Below, in pieces: positions 1 through 7,430 of a DNA stretch of 13,360 nt. Both the position numbers and the translations under genes were made by a program. Below the pieces are notes generated by a model. The model was given only the letters and a program-made list of their open reading frames with translations. It searched no databases and had not been told where the DNA came from. Source of the stretch: Anaerolineaceae bacterium UBA5311. GTDB taxonomy: Bacteria > Chloroflexota > Anaerolineae > Anaerolineales > Anaerolineaceae. The DNA is taken from the NCBI GenBank assembly GCA_002411175.1, contig DHRN01000013.1:1-13360 (forward strand), read 5' to 3'. Numbering within the stretch: position 1 is the stretch's first letter; every line of letters starts with the position of its first letter.

Positions 1-62
1 TCGTTGGTACAGACGTCACGCCCAACGGCTGTTCGCGGGACGGCATGGCAGCCGTCCCCTAC
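1..62 (-). repeat. Truncated copy of dispersed palindromic repeat
   Basis: Read on the minus strand, this stretch matches the repeats at 12789-12935 and 12963-13091, which lie in the opposite orientation. The shared core includes ggcgtgacgtctgtaccaac. It contains a perfect 8-bp hairpin (gggacggc at 37-44, gccgtccc at 51-58, 6-base loop). The copy is cut by the window edge. It lies 24 bases beyond the rodA stop. The hairpin could help end the transcript, but no T-run follows it, so I read it as a repeat rather than a proven terminator. Confidence 0.7.
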
Positions 63-85
63 ACCGCGGAGCTACCAACCATCAA

Positions 86-1213
86 TTATGAACTGTCGGT
101 TGTCCTTTGCCTGGGTTGGCTGCGCATGTGAACGTTTTGAACTAATCCGATCCCCAGCAACATCGAAACCAGCGAACTTCCGCCATAACTGATGAAAGGC
201 AGGGTCAAACCGGTGACTGGTAACAGGCGCAGATTGACGCCGATATTGACGATGGTCTGAAAACCCATTAACACCCCAAAGCCATAAGCTATTAGCGCGC
301 CATAGGCATCCGGCGCGTTTTGAGCAACTTTGAAACAACGTATGATTACAAAGACCAATGCGGCAACGACGATCACAGTGCCGACAAAACCAAATTCGTT
401 TGCCAGGACGGAAAAGATAAAGTCGTTGTGCCTGATTTTCAAAAAACGCAGCTGTACCTGGCTGCCCTGCCCATAGCCATTTCCAAACCAGCCACCCGCA
501 CCGATGCTGATCAGCGCCTGTTCTACGTTATAAGTCTCTCCATGCCTGGCGGTCTCGTCGGGTTGAAGGAAATTGGTGATACGCGCTTTTTGATAATCAG
601 CCAGGTAGGGAAAGTCGAACGCGAATGAGAGCGCTAAAAACAGAACCGCCACCCCAACCATGATCAGGATGTACTTTGTCTCCAGACCACTGATCCAAAG
701 CATGGCTGCCCAAATCACAAATATCACGATGCTGGTGCTCAGGTTTGGCTGCAGCAGAATCCAAATGACAATCCCACCGGTGATAATCAGGCTGCGGATA
801 ATGGTAACCCAGTTGTTTATTTTTTCGATATTGACAGAGAAATAGCTTGCCAGAGCTAAAATAATGGCGATTTTAGCCAATTCGGCAGGCTGGATGGTCA
901 CCAACCCGGTTTCAAGCCAGCGGGCAGCTCCAAAGCGTTCTCCCCCCATAATGAAAACGATCAGGAGTAGTGCTGCTACAAAGATGTAGAACGGTTTACT
1001 GAGTGTGGTCCAGATGTGATAGTCAAAAGCCGCCACGAGGAAGAGGACCACCAGCCCGATAATCATGAATGTTGCCTGGCGCTGGGGATGTTCTTCAAGC
1101 GTGGGGTTGCCGGCAATGGCGGAGCTGATCAGGGCGACACCGAAGATACATAGCAGGAGAACCACTGCAAAGAGCACAAAATCGAAGCGCTGCCAGATTT
1201 GACGTGTGTTCAT
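86..1213 (-). CDS. rodA: RodA, SEDS-family peptidoglycan glycosyltransferase
   Basis: The 375-residue protein is a polytopic membrane protein of the SEDS family (RodA/FtsW), which polymerises lipid II into glycan strands during elongation together with PBP2. Visible signatures are GAARW at about 96-100, a QPAE segment near 108-111, HND (262-264) followed by FIFSVLANEFGFVG in the large external loop, and the C-terminal LPFISYGGSS (338-347). D264 lines up with the catalytic aspartate of RodA proteins. The usual LQPDxGT motif reads LQPNLST here (154-160), a small deviation. The length is normal for the family. The ATG overlaps the minC stop as ATGA, so translation is probably coupled. It is the last gene of the operon, and its pairing with PBP2 and MreBCD favours RodA over FtsW. 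Confidence 0.95.
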   Translation of the reverse strand: MNTRQIWQRFDFVLFAVVLLLCIFGVALISSAIAGNPTLEEHPQRQATFMIIGLVVLFLVAAFDYHIWTTLSKPFYIFVAALLLIVFIMGGERFGAARWLETGLVTIQPAELAKIAIILALASYFSVNIEKINNWVTIIRSLIITGGIVIWILLQPNLSTSIVIFVIWAAMLWISGLETKYILIMVGVAVLFLALSFAFDFPYLADYQKARITNFLQPDETARHGETYNVEQALISIGAGGWFGNGYGQGSQVQLRFLKIRHNDFIFSVLANEFGFVGTVIVVAALVFVIIRCFKVAQNAPDAYGALIAYGFGVLMGFQTIVNIGVNLRLLPVTGLTLPFISYGGSSLVSMLLGIGLVQNVHMRSQPRQRTTDSS

Positions 1214-1896
1214 AACAGCTTGAGCCTTCCTGGTTTGTGGCTCTTCACGACCACTTCCTCACCCTCCAGTTTGATTTCAAAAGCACAATTTTTGCGCTGT
1301 TTGGCTGGGATTTCCACAGGCTTTCCCTGCAGAGTTATGTTTGCGTCATCATAATTCAACAGGCGGATAAACGCTGGCTTCCCTGCTGTGCCCGCGCTGA
1401 TCTCACCCGCGGTTTCACCCCAAACCACCAGGTTGCCGCTAACAGACAAGGTCGCCTTTAGGGGAACATCTCCGATTATCAGCAGGTTTCCATTATGCTC
1501 AAATTTCTCGCCAGGCTCCAGAGACCTCCCCAGGCTGGCGAACGCGGATCTCCCGTCATCATCGATCGACGTTTCAACCTTATTTTTGCGATTGGGATCG
1601 GGCAAACTGGTAGGAAAACCATGAAATTCGGCTGCGCTGAGGGTTTGCACAGATTTGGTAAGGATCGTCCACAAACAGACGCCCTCATCGGACAAATCGC
1701 GCAACAGTTTATAAAGCTGGTCTTCAGTCCAATTTGTCTCACCTACATCTAAAGCGATGCGACCGCCTTTAAAGAAGCGCTCCTGGGTCTGAATTCGCGT
1801 AACCAACAGATCGCGTTGTTGGTGCCAGGGCAGATCTGGCAGGGTGATTAAAACCCCGCCATGAATACCTCTAACCAGCAAATCGCTTGTCGCCAT
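1210..1896 (-). CDS. minC: MinC-like septum-site protein (two domains)
   Basis: The 228-residue protein fits both MinC domains. Residues 6-95 resemble the N-terminal FtsZ-inhibiting domain (RGIHGGVLITL; FFKGGRIALDVG). Residues about 120-197 resemble the C-terminal beta-helix (GNLLIIGDV, then GNLVVWGETAGEISAGTAG). In known MinC this C-domain dimerises and binds MinD. The MinD-contact loop, RSGQ in E. coli, aligns here with EPGE (127-130), so MinD binding is doubtful. The ATG is 3 bases after the PBP2 stop and the stop overlaps the rodA start, so it is a genuine operon member. No minD or minE is in the window. The gene could be true MinC, with minD elsewhere, or a relative adapted to the elongation machinery. 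Family membership is fairly sure; the function is inferred. Confidence 0.8.
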   Translation of the reverse strand: MATSDLLVRGIHGGVLITLPDLPWHQQRDLLVTRIQTQERFFKGGRIALDVGETNWTEDQLYKLLRDLSDEGVCLWTILTKSVQTLSAAEFHGFPTSLPDPNRKNKVETSIDDDGRSAFASLGRSLEPGEKFEHNGNLLIIGDVPLKATLSVSGNLVVWGETAGEISAGTAGKPAFIRLLNYDDANITLQGKPVEIPAKQRKNCAFEIKLEGEEVVVKSHKPGRLKLL

Positions 1897-1899
1897 AAC

Positions 1900-3996
1900 C
1901 TAATTACCTGTTTGCAGTCCCTCGAGCTCAGCGTCGATCTTTTTAAATTCGAAATATGCATCAATTACTTTGCGAACGATCGGACCTGACACCGTCGAAC
2001 CCTCATTTCCGTTGTAAACGAAGGCGACAACCACGATTTCAGGGTCATCATAGGGCGCGTAGCCGGCAAACCATGCGTGCGAAGGCCATGACCCCTGGAT
2101 GCATAAGCCCTGGCTGTTCGCCCAGTCATCGCAATATTCAGCCGTGCCGGTTTTACCAGCGATTTTATTCTGGTCACCTTCGTATTCAATTTTGGCGGTA
2201 CCTTCAGAGCTGGTCACGAGTTGCATGCCTTCTTTTGCCAGTTCAATCACCCATGGTTCAATAACTTTGACTTCACTGGTCTGGTTATTTCCCTGGTAGG
2301 TATGGATAAGCGGATCAGTAGTGATATCCCAGAGCACTTCGGGTTCAAATTCACGAACCGTGTTGCCGTAACCATCGACAACTTCACCAATCATGCTCAA
2401 TTGCATATGCTTTCCTCCGTTGACGATGGTCGAGAAGGAATTCATCACCTGGACCGGGGTGGCAAGAACATAACCCTGCCCAACAACTGCCAGGTAGGTA
2501 TCACCGGTTGCCCAGTTTTCTCCCTGGTTTAGCCTCTTCCAGGTCGGGTTGGGCAGCAGTCCATCTGCCTCACCGGGCAATTCAATTCCGGTTTCCTGAC
2601 CGTAACCCAGGGCAGCGCCATATTCGCTTATGTTCCAAATACCAAGCCCTCCATCCTCAACTTCACCTGGATAGCCACCACCGACTTTGTACCAGTAGAT
2701 ATTACAAGAATATCCAATCCCATGAAGATAATCCACAGGACCATGCCCGGCATCATCATGACAGAAATAAGTCTGGGAATAGCCAATATCCGTCTCATAA
2801 AACTGGTTGCGCAGTGTAATTGTAGGCGTGCAATTAACGATTTGTTCTGGCGTAACCACGTCTTCATTCAAAACGCCAAGTGCGGCAACCATTTTAAACA
2901 CGGAACCAGGTGGAAGCTCAGAAGTGATGGCTTTGTTTACCAATGGTTTGGCTTCATCAATACTGAGCTGTTCATAATAGTAACCGGGGATAAATTGCCC
3001 CATGCGGTTATTTTCATAACTCGGATAAGATACCATAAAGAGCAGCTCGCCAGTTTTGGCATTCATTCCGATCACAACACCAGTTGTGCTCAGGATTTTA
3101 TCCCGCTCCCGTAAATAAAAGTCATTCCAATAATCCATTTGGGCAATTAAGGCAGCTCTGGCTGCCATTTGCATGCGATAATCGATGGTTAAATGGATAT
3201 CCTGTCCGGGAATTGGTTCGATCGGTTCTTCAATGTCGCGAACAATTTCACCGCCAACCGTGACCTCGACCACCCGTTTGCCATTCGTACCTGCCAGAAC
3301 GTCCTGCATTGAGTTTTCAATGCCCATATAGCCGACTTTATCGCGACCAGAAACGAAACCCAGATCGGTGTAATAATCCAGTAAAACTTCAGGGATAGGA
3401 CCGAGGAAGCCGATAATTTCAGCTGTTTGATCCCCAGTGGGATATTCACGGATGGATTCGACCTCTATATCAATTCCAGGCCAATCCATCTTTTTCTCTT
3501 CAATGATCATCGCCGTCTCTTTGGTCAGGTCGCACTTCAGACGAGTAGGCTGAAATGGCCAGAGACTTTCCGCGATCTCAACGATTTGAAAGATACCGAG
3601 GTTGGTAAAACATGGAGTGAACGCGCTGGCAGTTTCGTCATTGACTTCCCCCTGGTTGACAGGGATGTCTATCAGAACGCTAAGCTGATCAAAAATTTTC
3701 CTGATATCGCCAGCCGAATCAGGCAATTCTGCTGGTGTTACAGTTACGTTATATTGGGCAGCATTTCGTGCCAGGACGACACCATTCCGATCAAAAATCA
3801 TACCCCGCTGCGTTGGAATGCTGATTTCGGTTGTTCGATTATCTTCGGCACGGGCAACATAAGTCTCGCCATCAATGATTTGATAATTGAACAATTGTGC
3901 GGCGTAATAGATAAAAACCACGATAATTATCAGATACATCCATCGAAAGCGTGCCAGTTTGATGGTCGGTTTCTTATATTCATTATTATTATTCAT
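1900..3996 (-). CDS. mrdA: Penicillin-binding protein 2, elongation transpeptidase
   Basis: The 698-residue class B penicillin-binding protein cross-links peptidoglycan during elongation as partner of RodA. It has a short cytoplasmic N-terminus, one membrane anchor at about 19-37, a dimerisation/pedestal region starting with RGMIFDRNG (64-72), and a C-terminal transpeptidase domain. All three catalytic motifs are present: SVFK (S365 nucleophile, K368), SCN (430-432) and KTGT (615-618). It lies directly between mreD and the minC-like gene. The ATG overlaps the mreD stop as ATGA and is preceded by AAAGGAG with 7 bases of spacing, which settles the start. An insert at about 387-428 between the SxxK and SxN motifs carries several cysteines (C389, C412). 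The length is slightly above the usual 600-650. Confidence 0.95.
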   Translation of the reverse strand: MNNNNEYKKPTIKLARFRWMYLIIIVVFIYYAAQLFNYQIIDGETYVARAEDNRTTEISIPTQRGMIFDRNGVVLARNAAQYNVTVTPAELPDSAGDIRKIFDQLSVLIDIPVNQGEVNDETASAFTPCFTNLGIFQIVEIAESLWPFQPTRLKCDLTKETAMIIEEKKMDWPGIDIEVESIREYPTGDQTAEIIGFLGPIPEVLLDYYTDLGFVSGRDKVGYMGIENSMQDVLAGTNGKRVVEVTVGGEIVRDIEEPIEPIPGQDIHLTIDYRMQMAARAALIAQMDYWNDFYLRERDKILSTTGVVIGMNAKTGELLFMVSYPSYENNRMGQFIPGYYYEQLSIDEAKPLVNKAITSELPPGSVFKMVAALGVLNEDVVTPEQIVNCTPTITLRNQFYETDIGYSQTYFCHDDAGHGPVDYLHGIGYSCNIYWYKVGGGYPGEVEDGGLGIWNISEYGAALGYGQETGIELPGEADGLLPNPTWKRLNQGENWATGDTYLAVVGQGYVLATPVQVMNSFSTIVNGGKHMQLSMIGEVVDGYGNTVREFEPEVLWDITTDPLIHTYQGNNQTSEVKVIEPWVIELAKEGMQLVTSSEGTAKIEYEGDQNKIAGKTGTAEYCDDWANSQGLCIQGSWPSHAWFAGYAPYDDPEIVVVAFVYNGNEGSTVSGPIVRKVIDAYFEFKKIDAELEGLQTGN

Positions 3997-4496
3997 GCTT
4001 CGACTCCTTTCGGAAAAGCAAGGAAGGCAAGTTCCCGCACGATCGCATGTATCGGGATCGCCAGGAGCATATTCAGTAACAAAGACGGCAGGGCAACTTC
4101 AACCAGGGCAGCATTGAAGTCGATATCAACACGCTGGATGAATATTGTGCCTATGGTAAGTGCTGTTTGTAACAGGCTTGCGGCGAAGGTGACGATGAGC
4201 ATACCCAACAGGGGTGTTTGAAAAACTCGTTTATGGAATTGCCGTATAACCAGGTAAATTGTGAAGTAAACGATAAAAGGAATAAAGACAGGCAAGGCGG
4301 ATACCAGGCTCGTTATCCCTGCCATGACCAATACAAGCACCCAAAGATTTTTGCTGCGATCATGCAGACACCATCCGACCACGAACAAGAGCAGCAGGTC
4401 CACGCTGCCTGAAAGGATCTTCCATTGGCTGAAGATGCTCAATTGCAGCATGAGAGTGACCAGGTATCCTGCCAAACCGATTAGATAAGAAATCAT
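3993..4496 (-). CDS. mreD: Rod shape-determining protein MreD
   Basis: This small hydrophobic protein (167 residues from the chosen start) has about five predicted membrane segments, beginning MISYLIGLAGYLVTLML. MreD is poorly conserved, so identification rests on size, hydrophobicity and its place between mreC and mrdA, the standard mreBCD-mrdA order. A longer frame opens at 4538, but it would overlap the mreC end. The ATG at 4496 is preceded by GAGG with 5-base spacing and lies 7 bases after the mreC stop, so I chose it. MreD is an inner-membrane part of the elongasome linking MreC to the other components. The stop overlaps the PBP2 ATG. Confidence 0.88.
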   Translation of the reverse strand: MISYLIGLAGYLVTLMLQLSIFSQWKILSGSVDLLLLFVVGWCLHDRSKNLWVLVLVMAGITSLVSALPVFIPFIVYFTIYLVIRQFHKRVFQTPLLGMLIVTFAASLLQTALTIGTIFIQRVDIDFNAALVEVALPSLLLNMLLAIPIHAIVRELAFLAFPKGVEA

Positions 4497-4503
4497 GCGG
4501 ACC

Positions 4504-5343
4504 TCAGGGCACCAGTGGGCTGATATCCACAGCATCAAAGTTCATAATCACCAAAACAGCGCTTAAACTCGAAAAATCGACCACAGGCTGGATGGAACCA
4601 GTTTGAAAGAGGACATTCTCTTTCGACTGCATGGTAAGTATCTGACCAACAAAAATATTTGGAGGATAGGTGCCGCCCAATCCGGATGTCATCAATACCT
4701 CTCCCACTTCAACATCCGTCCCGACAGGGACCATATCAAGGCTGATCTCGCCGGTGATGGATCCACGCACCAATCCTTCAACCTGGGCAGCCTGCAGCTT
4801 GACGTTGACGACAGAGTTTGCGTCAGTAATCAGCTGGATTCGGGCGGCATCGGAGATGAGCGCATCGACACGCCCCACGAGACCCTGTTGGGTAACCACG
4901 GGCATACCGTGCCTGAGCCCGTCATTTGAGCCTTTATCGATAATCACGTATTGTAAATATGGGCTCACCTCCCGTCCAATTACGGTGGCGGCAATATACT
5001 CGTGTTCAGGGTTTGAACGGGCAAAATCGAGCAGAGTATAAAGAATGTCGGATTGAGCCACGTTTTCCTGCAAGGCGACAATTTCACTTTGAAGCATGGC
5101 AACCTGGTTCTCCAGCCGGGCATTTTCAGAGCGCAGTGTCGCCATATCGCGCGGTGAGTTGAAGAAATCGCTAAACGCGAGGTAGCGCTGAGACATCCAG
5201 CTTTGAGCGCTAATGAAGGGGCTGACAGTAAAGCTGAAAAAAGGTGTCAGATATCCCGAAACAGCCAGGAACAAGATACCAGCAACAACCAGGATGATTA
5301 CCAGGTTGCGAAGGTTTTTTGGTGTTAAAAGCTTGGATAACAT
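4504..5343 (-). CDS. mreC: Rod shape-determining protein MreC
   Basis: The 279-residue bitopic protein has a membrane anchor at 13-31, a heptad-rich coiled coil at about 66-97 (ATLRSENARLENQVAMLQSE), and an extracellular beta domain from about 115 on. That domain includes VIIDKGSNDGLRHGMPVV and GLVGRV, typical of MreC. MreC dimerises outside the membrane and activates the PBP2-RodA synthase. Length and domain order are normal. The ATG start has no convincing Shine-Dalgarno sequence, but no better start exists downstream before the membrane segment. It follows mreB by 35 bases. Confidence 0.94.
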   Translation of the reverse strand: MLSKLLTPKNLRNLVIILVVAGILFLAVSGYLTPFFSFTVSPFISAQSWMSQRYLAFSDFFNSPRDMATLRSENARLENQVAMLQSEIVALQENVAQSDILYTLLDFARSNPEHEYIAATVIGREVSPYLQYVIIDKGSNDGLRHGMPVVTQQGLVGRVDALISDAARIQLITDANSVVNVKLQAAQVEGLVRGSITGEISLDMVPVGTDVEVGEVLMTSGLGGTYPPNIFVGQILTMQSKENVLFQTGSIQPVVDFSSLSAVLVIMNFDAVDISPLVP

Positions 5344-5378
5344 ATCAATTTGGATTGTACCAGAGGATAAAAAAACAC
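5344..5378 (-). promoter_or_regulatory. mreB-mreC gap: T-run and possible weak promoter
   Basis: Read on the minus strand, the mreB stop is followed by a run of seven T residues and then TGGTACAAT (5354-5362), which looks like an extended -10 element. No good -35 is visible. The T-run follows only a weak stem. It might be a partial terminator plus secondary promoter that makes mreB levels exceed those of mreCD, or it may be chance. Confidence 0.25.
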
Positions 5379-6455
5379 TTAAGAACGTGAATTTGAGTAG
5401 GGATCCCGTTCAATACCGACCAGCAAGTCTTCATACTTATCCATATCGTCGAGTACCATGCCACAGCCCCGCGCAACGCAGGTCATTGGGTCTTCAGCTA
5501 CCCACACGCGGACGCGGACCTCGTTTGCCAGGCGGTCGGCAAGCCCTTTTAGCTGCGAAGTGCCTCCTGCCAGGGAGATACCATTGTCCATCAGGTCTGC
5601 CAGGATTTCCGGAGGAGACTCATCGAGGGCGTCTTTAATTGTGTCAACAATCACTTGTACTGATGGACCCAAAGCTTCCCTGATTTCGACAGAAGAAATT
5701 TCGATTGATTCCGGCAAGCCTGTAATCAGGTTACGCCCGCGTACGTCCACGGTTTTCTCTTCTTTCAAGGGATAAGCAGAACCGATGGCGATTTTCACCT
5801 TTTCTGCCATCTGTTCGCCGATAAACAAATTGTATTTGCTGCGAATATATTCGATTATGTCCTGGTCAAGCTCATCGCCAGCAACGCGCAGTGAGCGGGA
5901 AACAACGATGCCGCCGGCAGATATCACAGCAACCTCGGTGGTACCTCCACCGATATCAACGATCATATTGCCGCGGTCTTCGTCGATCGGCAAGCCGGCA
6001 CCGATGGCTGCTGCTGCGGGTTCTTGTATCATGAAGGCTTCGCGAGCACCGGCAGACATGGCGGCGTCATATACAGCTCGCTTCTCTACTTCAGTAGCGC
6101 CGGATGGGATTCCGACGACCACCCGGGAATACGGAAACAGTACAATGCTGTTTTCGTGGGCTTTGCTGATGAAATATTCGAGCATTGCCTGGGTGATGTC
6201 ATATTCCGAGATAACGCCATCGCGTAAAGGTCGCAGTGTGACCATATTTGCGGGGGTACGCCCCACCATCGCTTTGGCAGCTGCGCCGATTTTTTCCGGC
6301 TCCCTGGTGCGTTTATTGATCGCTACCCAGGATGGCTCGTTGATCACGATGCCTTTATTTCGAACGTAAACCAAAGTATTCGCTGTACCCAGGTCAATCC
6401 CCAGGTCAAGCGATAGCAACCCCAGCAACCATTTTATTGGGTTGAAAAAAGCCAA
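5379..6455 (-). CDS. mreB: Rod shape-determining protein MreB (bacterial actin)
   Basis: The 358-residue actin-fold ATPase polymerises under the membrane and guides elongation. ATP-site signatures are visible: phosphate-1 loop LGIDLGTANT (18-27), EPAAAAIGAGLPI (145-157), phosphate-2 loop DIGGGTTEVAVIS (167-179), and the adenosine-binding segment LAGGTSQLKGL (295-305). The N-terminus MAFFNPIKWLLGLLS is hydrophobic/amphipathic and probably binds the membrane, as in other MreB proteins. The start codon is TTG at 6453-6455. It is supported by GGAG at 6463-6466 (plus strand ctcc) with 7-base spacing and by the typical FFNP N-terminus. First gene of the elongation operon, with an extended -10 promoter upstream. 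Confidence 0.97.
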   Translation of the reverse strand: MAFFNPIKWLLGLLSLDLGIDLGTANTLVYVRNKGIVINEPSWVAINKRTREPEKIGAAAKAMVGRTPANMVTLRPLRDGVISEYDITQAMLEYFISKAHENSIVLFPYSRVVVGIPSGATEVEKRAVYDAAMSAGAREAFMIQEPAAAAIGAGLPIDEDRGNMIVDIGGGTTEVAVISAGGIVVSRSLRVAGDELDQDIIEYIRSKYNLFIGEQMAEKVKIAIGSAYPLKEEKTVDVRGRNLITGLPESIEISSVEIREALGPSVQVIVDTIKDALDESPPEILADLMDNGISLAGGTSQLKGLADRLANEVRVRVWVAEDPMTCVARGCGMVLDDMDKYEDLLVGIERDPYSNSRS

Positions 6456-6462
6456 ATTTTAT

Positions 6463-6466
6463 CTCC
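6463..6466 (-). promoter_or_regulatory. Shine-Dalgarno site fixing the TTG start of mreB
   Basis: The minus strand reads GGAG followed by 7 bases and then TTG GCT TTT. No ATG fits the expected N-terminus, so this site decides the unusual start. Confidence 0.75.
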
Positions 6467-6502
6467 ATCTATCGAAGAGTGTTCTTCTAAAGCATTGGGC
6501 GA

Positions 6503-6557
6503 ATTATATCATAGAGAGAGTTTAAGGTATGAAAAAAAACAATTTGAAAAAAAGAGC
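6503..6557 (-). promoter_or_regulatory. Predicted mreB operon promoter (extended -10, A/T-rich upstream)
   Basis: On the minus strand TGATATAAT (6503-6511) is a perfect TATAAT with the TGn extension, 47 bases upstream of the mreB start codon. No good -35 is seen at 17 bases. A T-rich tract at about 6527-6557 on the minus strand could act as an UP element. Together these suffice for sigma-70-type initiation. The promoter sits on the gene side of the repeats, so the repeats do not interrupt it. Confidence 0.6.
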
Positions 6558-6647
6558 GGATTAATATGCGGGAAAGGCTAAGAAAACACTGTAGAGGGGG
6601 CAGGGGTGATTTCTTGAGGGAGTAGAGGAGTGATCGTTTCAGAGTTT

Positions 6648-6710
6648 TGTAGGGGCGGGTTCAGGACAGAATCTTTTGGAGAATCGTTTTGCCCGGAACC
6701 CACCCCTACA
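6648..6710. repeat. Inverted repeat of the gtaggggcgggttc type
   Basis: The left arm tgtaggggcgggttc (6648-6662) pairs with gaacccacccctaca (6696-6710), 14 of 15 positions matching, across a 33-base loop. It resembles common dispersed palindromic intergenic repeats. No coding role is seen. Confidence 0.7.
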
Positions 6711-6745
6711 GCCTGGGTTTCCCTAATTCGTTATTCCCGCGCTTG

Positions 6746-6876
6746 CACTACATGACTGTGCCTGTACTTCGTGCGCTTTGACGCTCTTGCCACTCACCTG
6801 GAATTGATAATGTTTATTTGATTCGATTTTCTCTCACCCCCTTTAATTCCCCCTCTAAAGAGGGGGTCGTTGTTGC
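6746..6876 (+). repeat. Partial third copy of the 297-bp repeat
   Basis: This matches the 3' half of the two full copies at 7134 and 7431. The shared marker cacctggaattgataatgttt is at 6795-6815, and the hairpin ccccctct-aa-agaggggg at 6849-6866. The 5' half is missing and about 16 extra bases lie near 6760-6780, so this copy is older or rearranged. Confidence 0.75.
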
Positions 6877-6877
6877 A

Positions 6878-6895
6878 CCCCTCTTCAGAGAGGGG
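6878..6895. repeat. Small G/C-rich hairpin
   Basis: A perfect 7-bp stem (cccctct, agagggg) with a tcag loop directly follows the partial copy. It is a degenerate neighbour of the ccccctct hairpin. No T-run follows it on either strand, so it is not called a terminator. Confidence 0.5.
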
Positions 6896-6907
6896 CAGGA
6901 TGGTGGT

Positions 6908-6980
6908 CATTGCGAGCCGTTTTGCCGTTAAGCCTTGAGAGCTGGGGAAGGATCTTGTTCGGCAAAACGGCGTGGCAATC
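6908..6980. repeat. Long hairpin repeat with 12-bp perfect stem
   Basis: The arms gccgttttgccg (6916-6927) and cggcaaaacggc (6960-6971) are perfectly complementary. Outer arms attgc (6909-6913) and gcaat (6975-6979) also pair. The framing cattgcgag...cgtggcaatctgc matches a widespread family of bacterial intergenic repeats that I recognise from memory. Not a gene; the function is unknown. Confidence 0.7.
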
Positions 6981-7133
6981 TGCAGTTGCCTGGCTTATAC
7001 AAAGGAATATAGCAGGCTGTCGCACCCCCTTGTTGTGATTCAAGACGTCCTGTTATTCGCATGACGGGGGCTCGCAGTTACGGGCATGAGAATTAAAGTT
7101 TCACCAGTAATAATTACCTGTTCCCCGCTGCCC

Positions 7134-7430
7134 GCTCCCCGCTACTAACTTTTTTCCTGTCATCCTGAGCCTCTTTTGCGAAGGATCTTGACTGTCCAAC
7201 GGGTAAGATTCTTCACTCGCGGTGACACGGTTTGAGGGGCGTCGTTGCGTTATGTATGATTGAGGTCACGAATGTTGGAGATCGGGATCCTCGCCGCTTT
7301 CTGACCACACGATGGCACTGCTACTACATCTGCCTGACGCTCTGACACTCCACCTGGAATTGATAGTGTTTACTTGATTCATTTTTCTCTCACCCCCTTT
7401 AATTCCCCCTCTGAAGAGGGGGTCGTTGTT
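7134..7430 (+). repeat. 297-bp tandem repeat, copy A
   Basis: The first full copy begins gctccccgctactaac and ends ggtcgttgtt. Inside are the stem atcct/aggat (7162-7166, 7181-7185), a gattcttcactcgcggtgac segment, and the hairpin ccccctct-ga-agaggggg (7405-7422). The next copy follows without a gap. By eye the two differ at about 16 of 290 positions, with one 1-base indel. Confidence 0.9.

Noticed and set aside
37..58. Intrinsic terminator of the elongation operon
   Set aside because: The hairpin is perfect but no T-run follows on the minus strand, and the same sequence recurs as a dispersed repeat.
3427..4221. Plus-strand open frame of 264 codons
   Set aside because: It is antisense to PBP2 and MreD, both strongly supported by motifs. 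The frame shows no recognisable domain and is a shadow.
4497..4538. Upstream extension of MreD by 14 residues
   Set aside because: It would overlap the end of mreC, while the ATG at 4496 has a well-placed GAGG and starts directly with a membrane segment.
5785..6369. Plus-strand open frame of 194 codons
   Set aside because: Lies entirely antisense to mreB; composition reflects the MreB codons.
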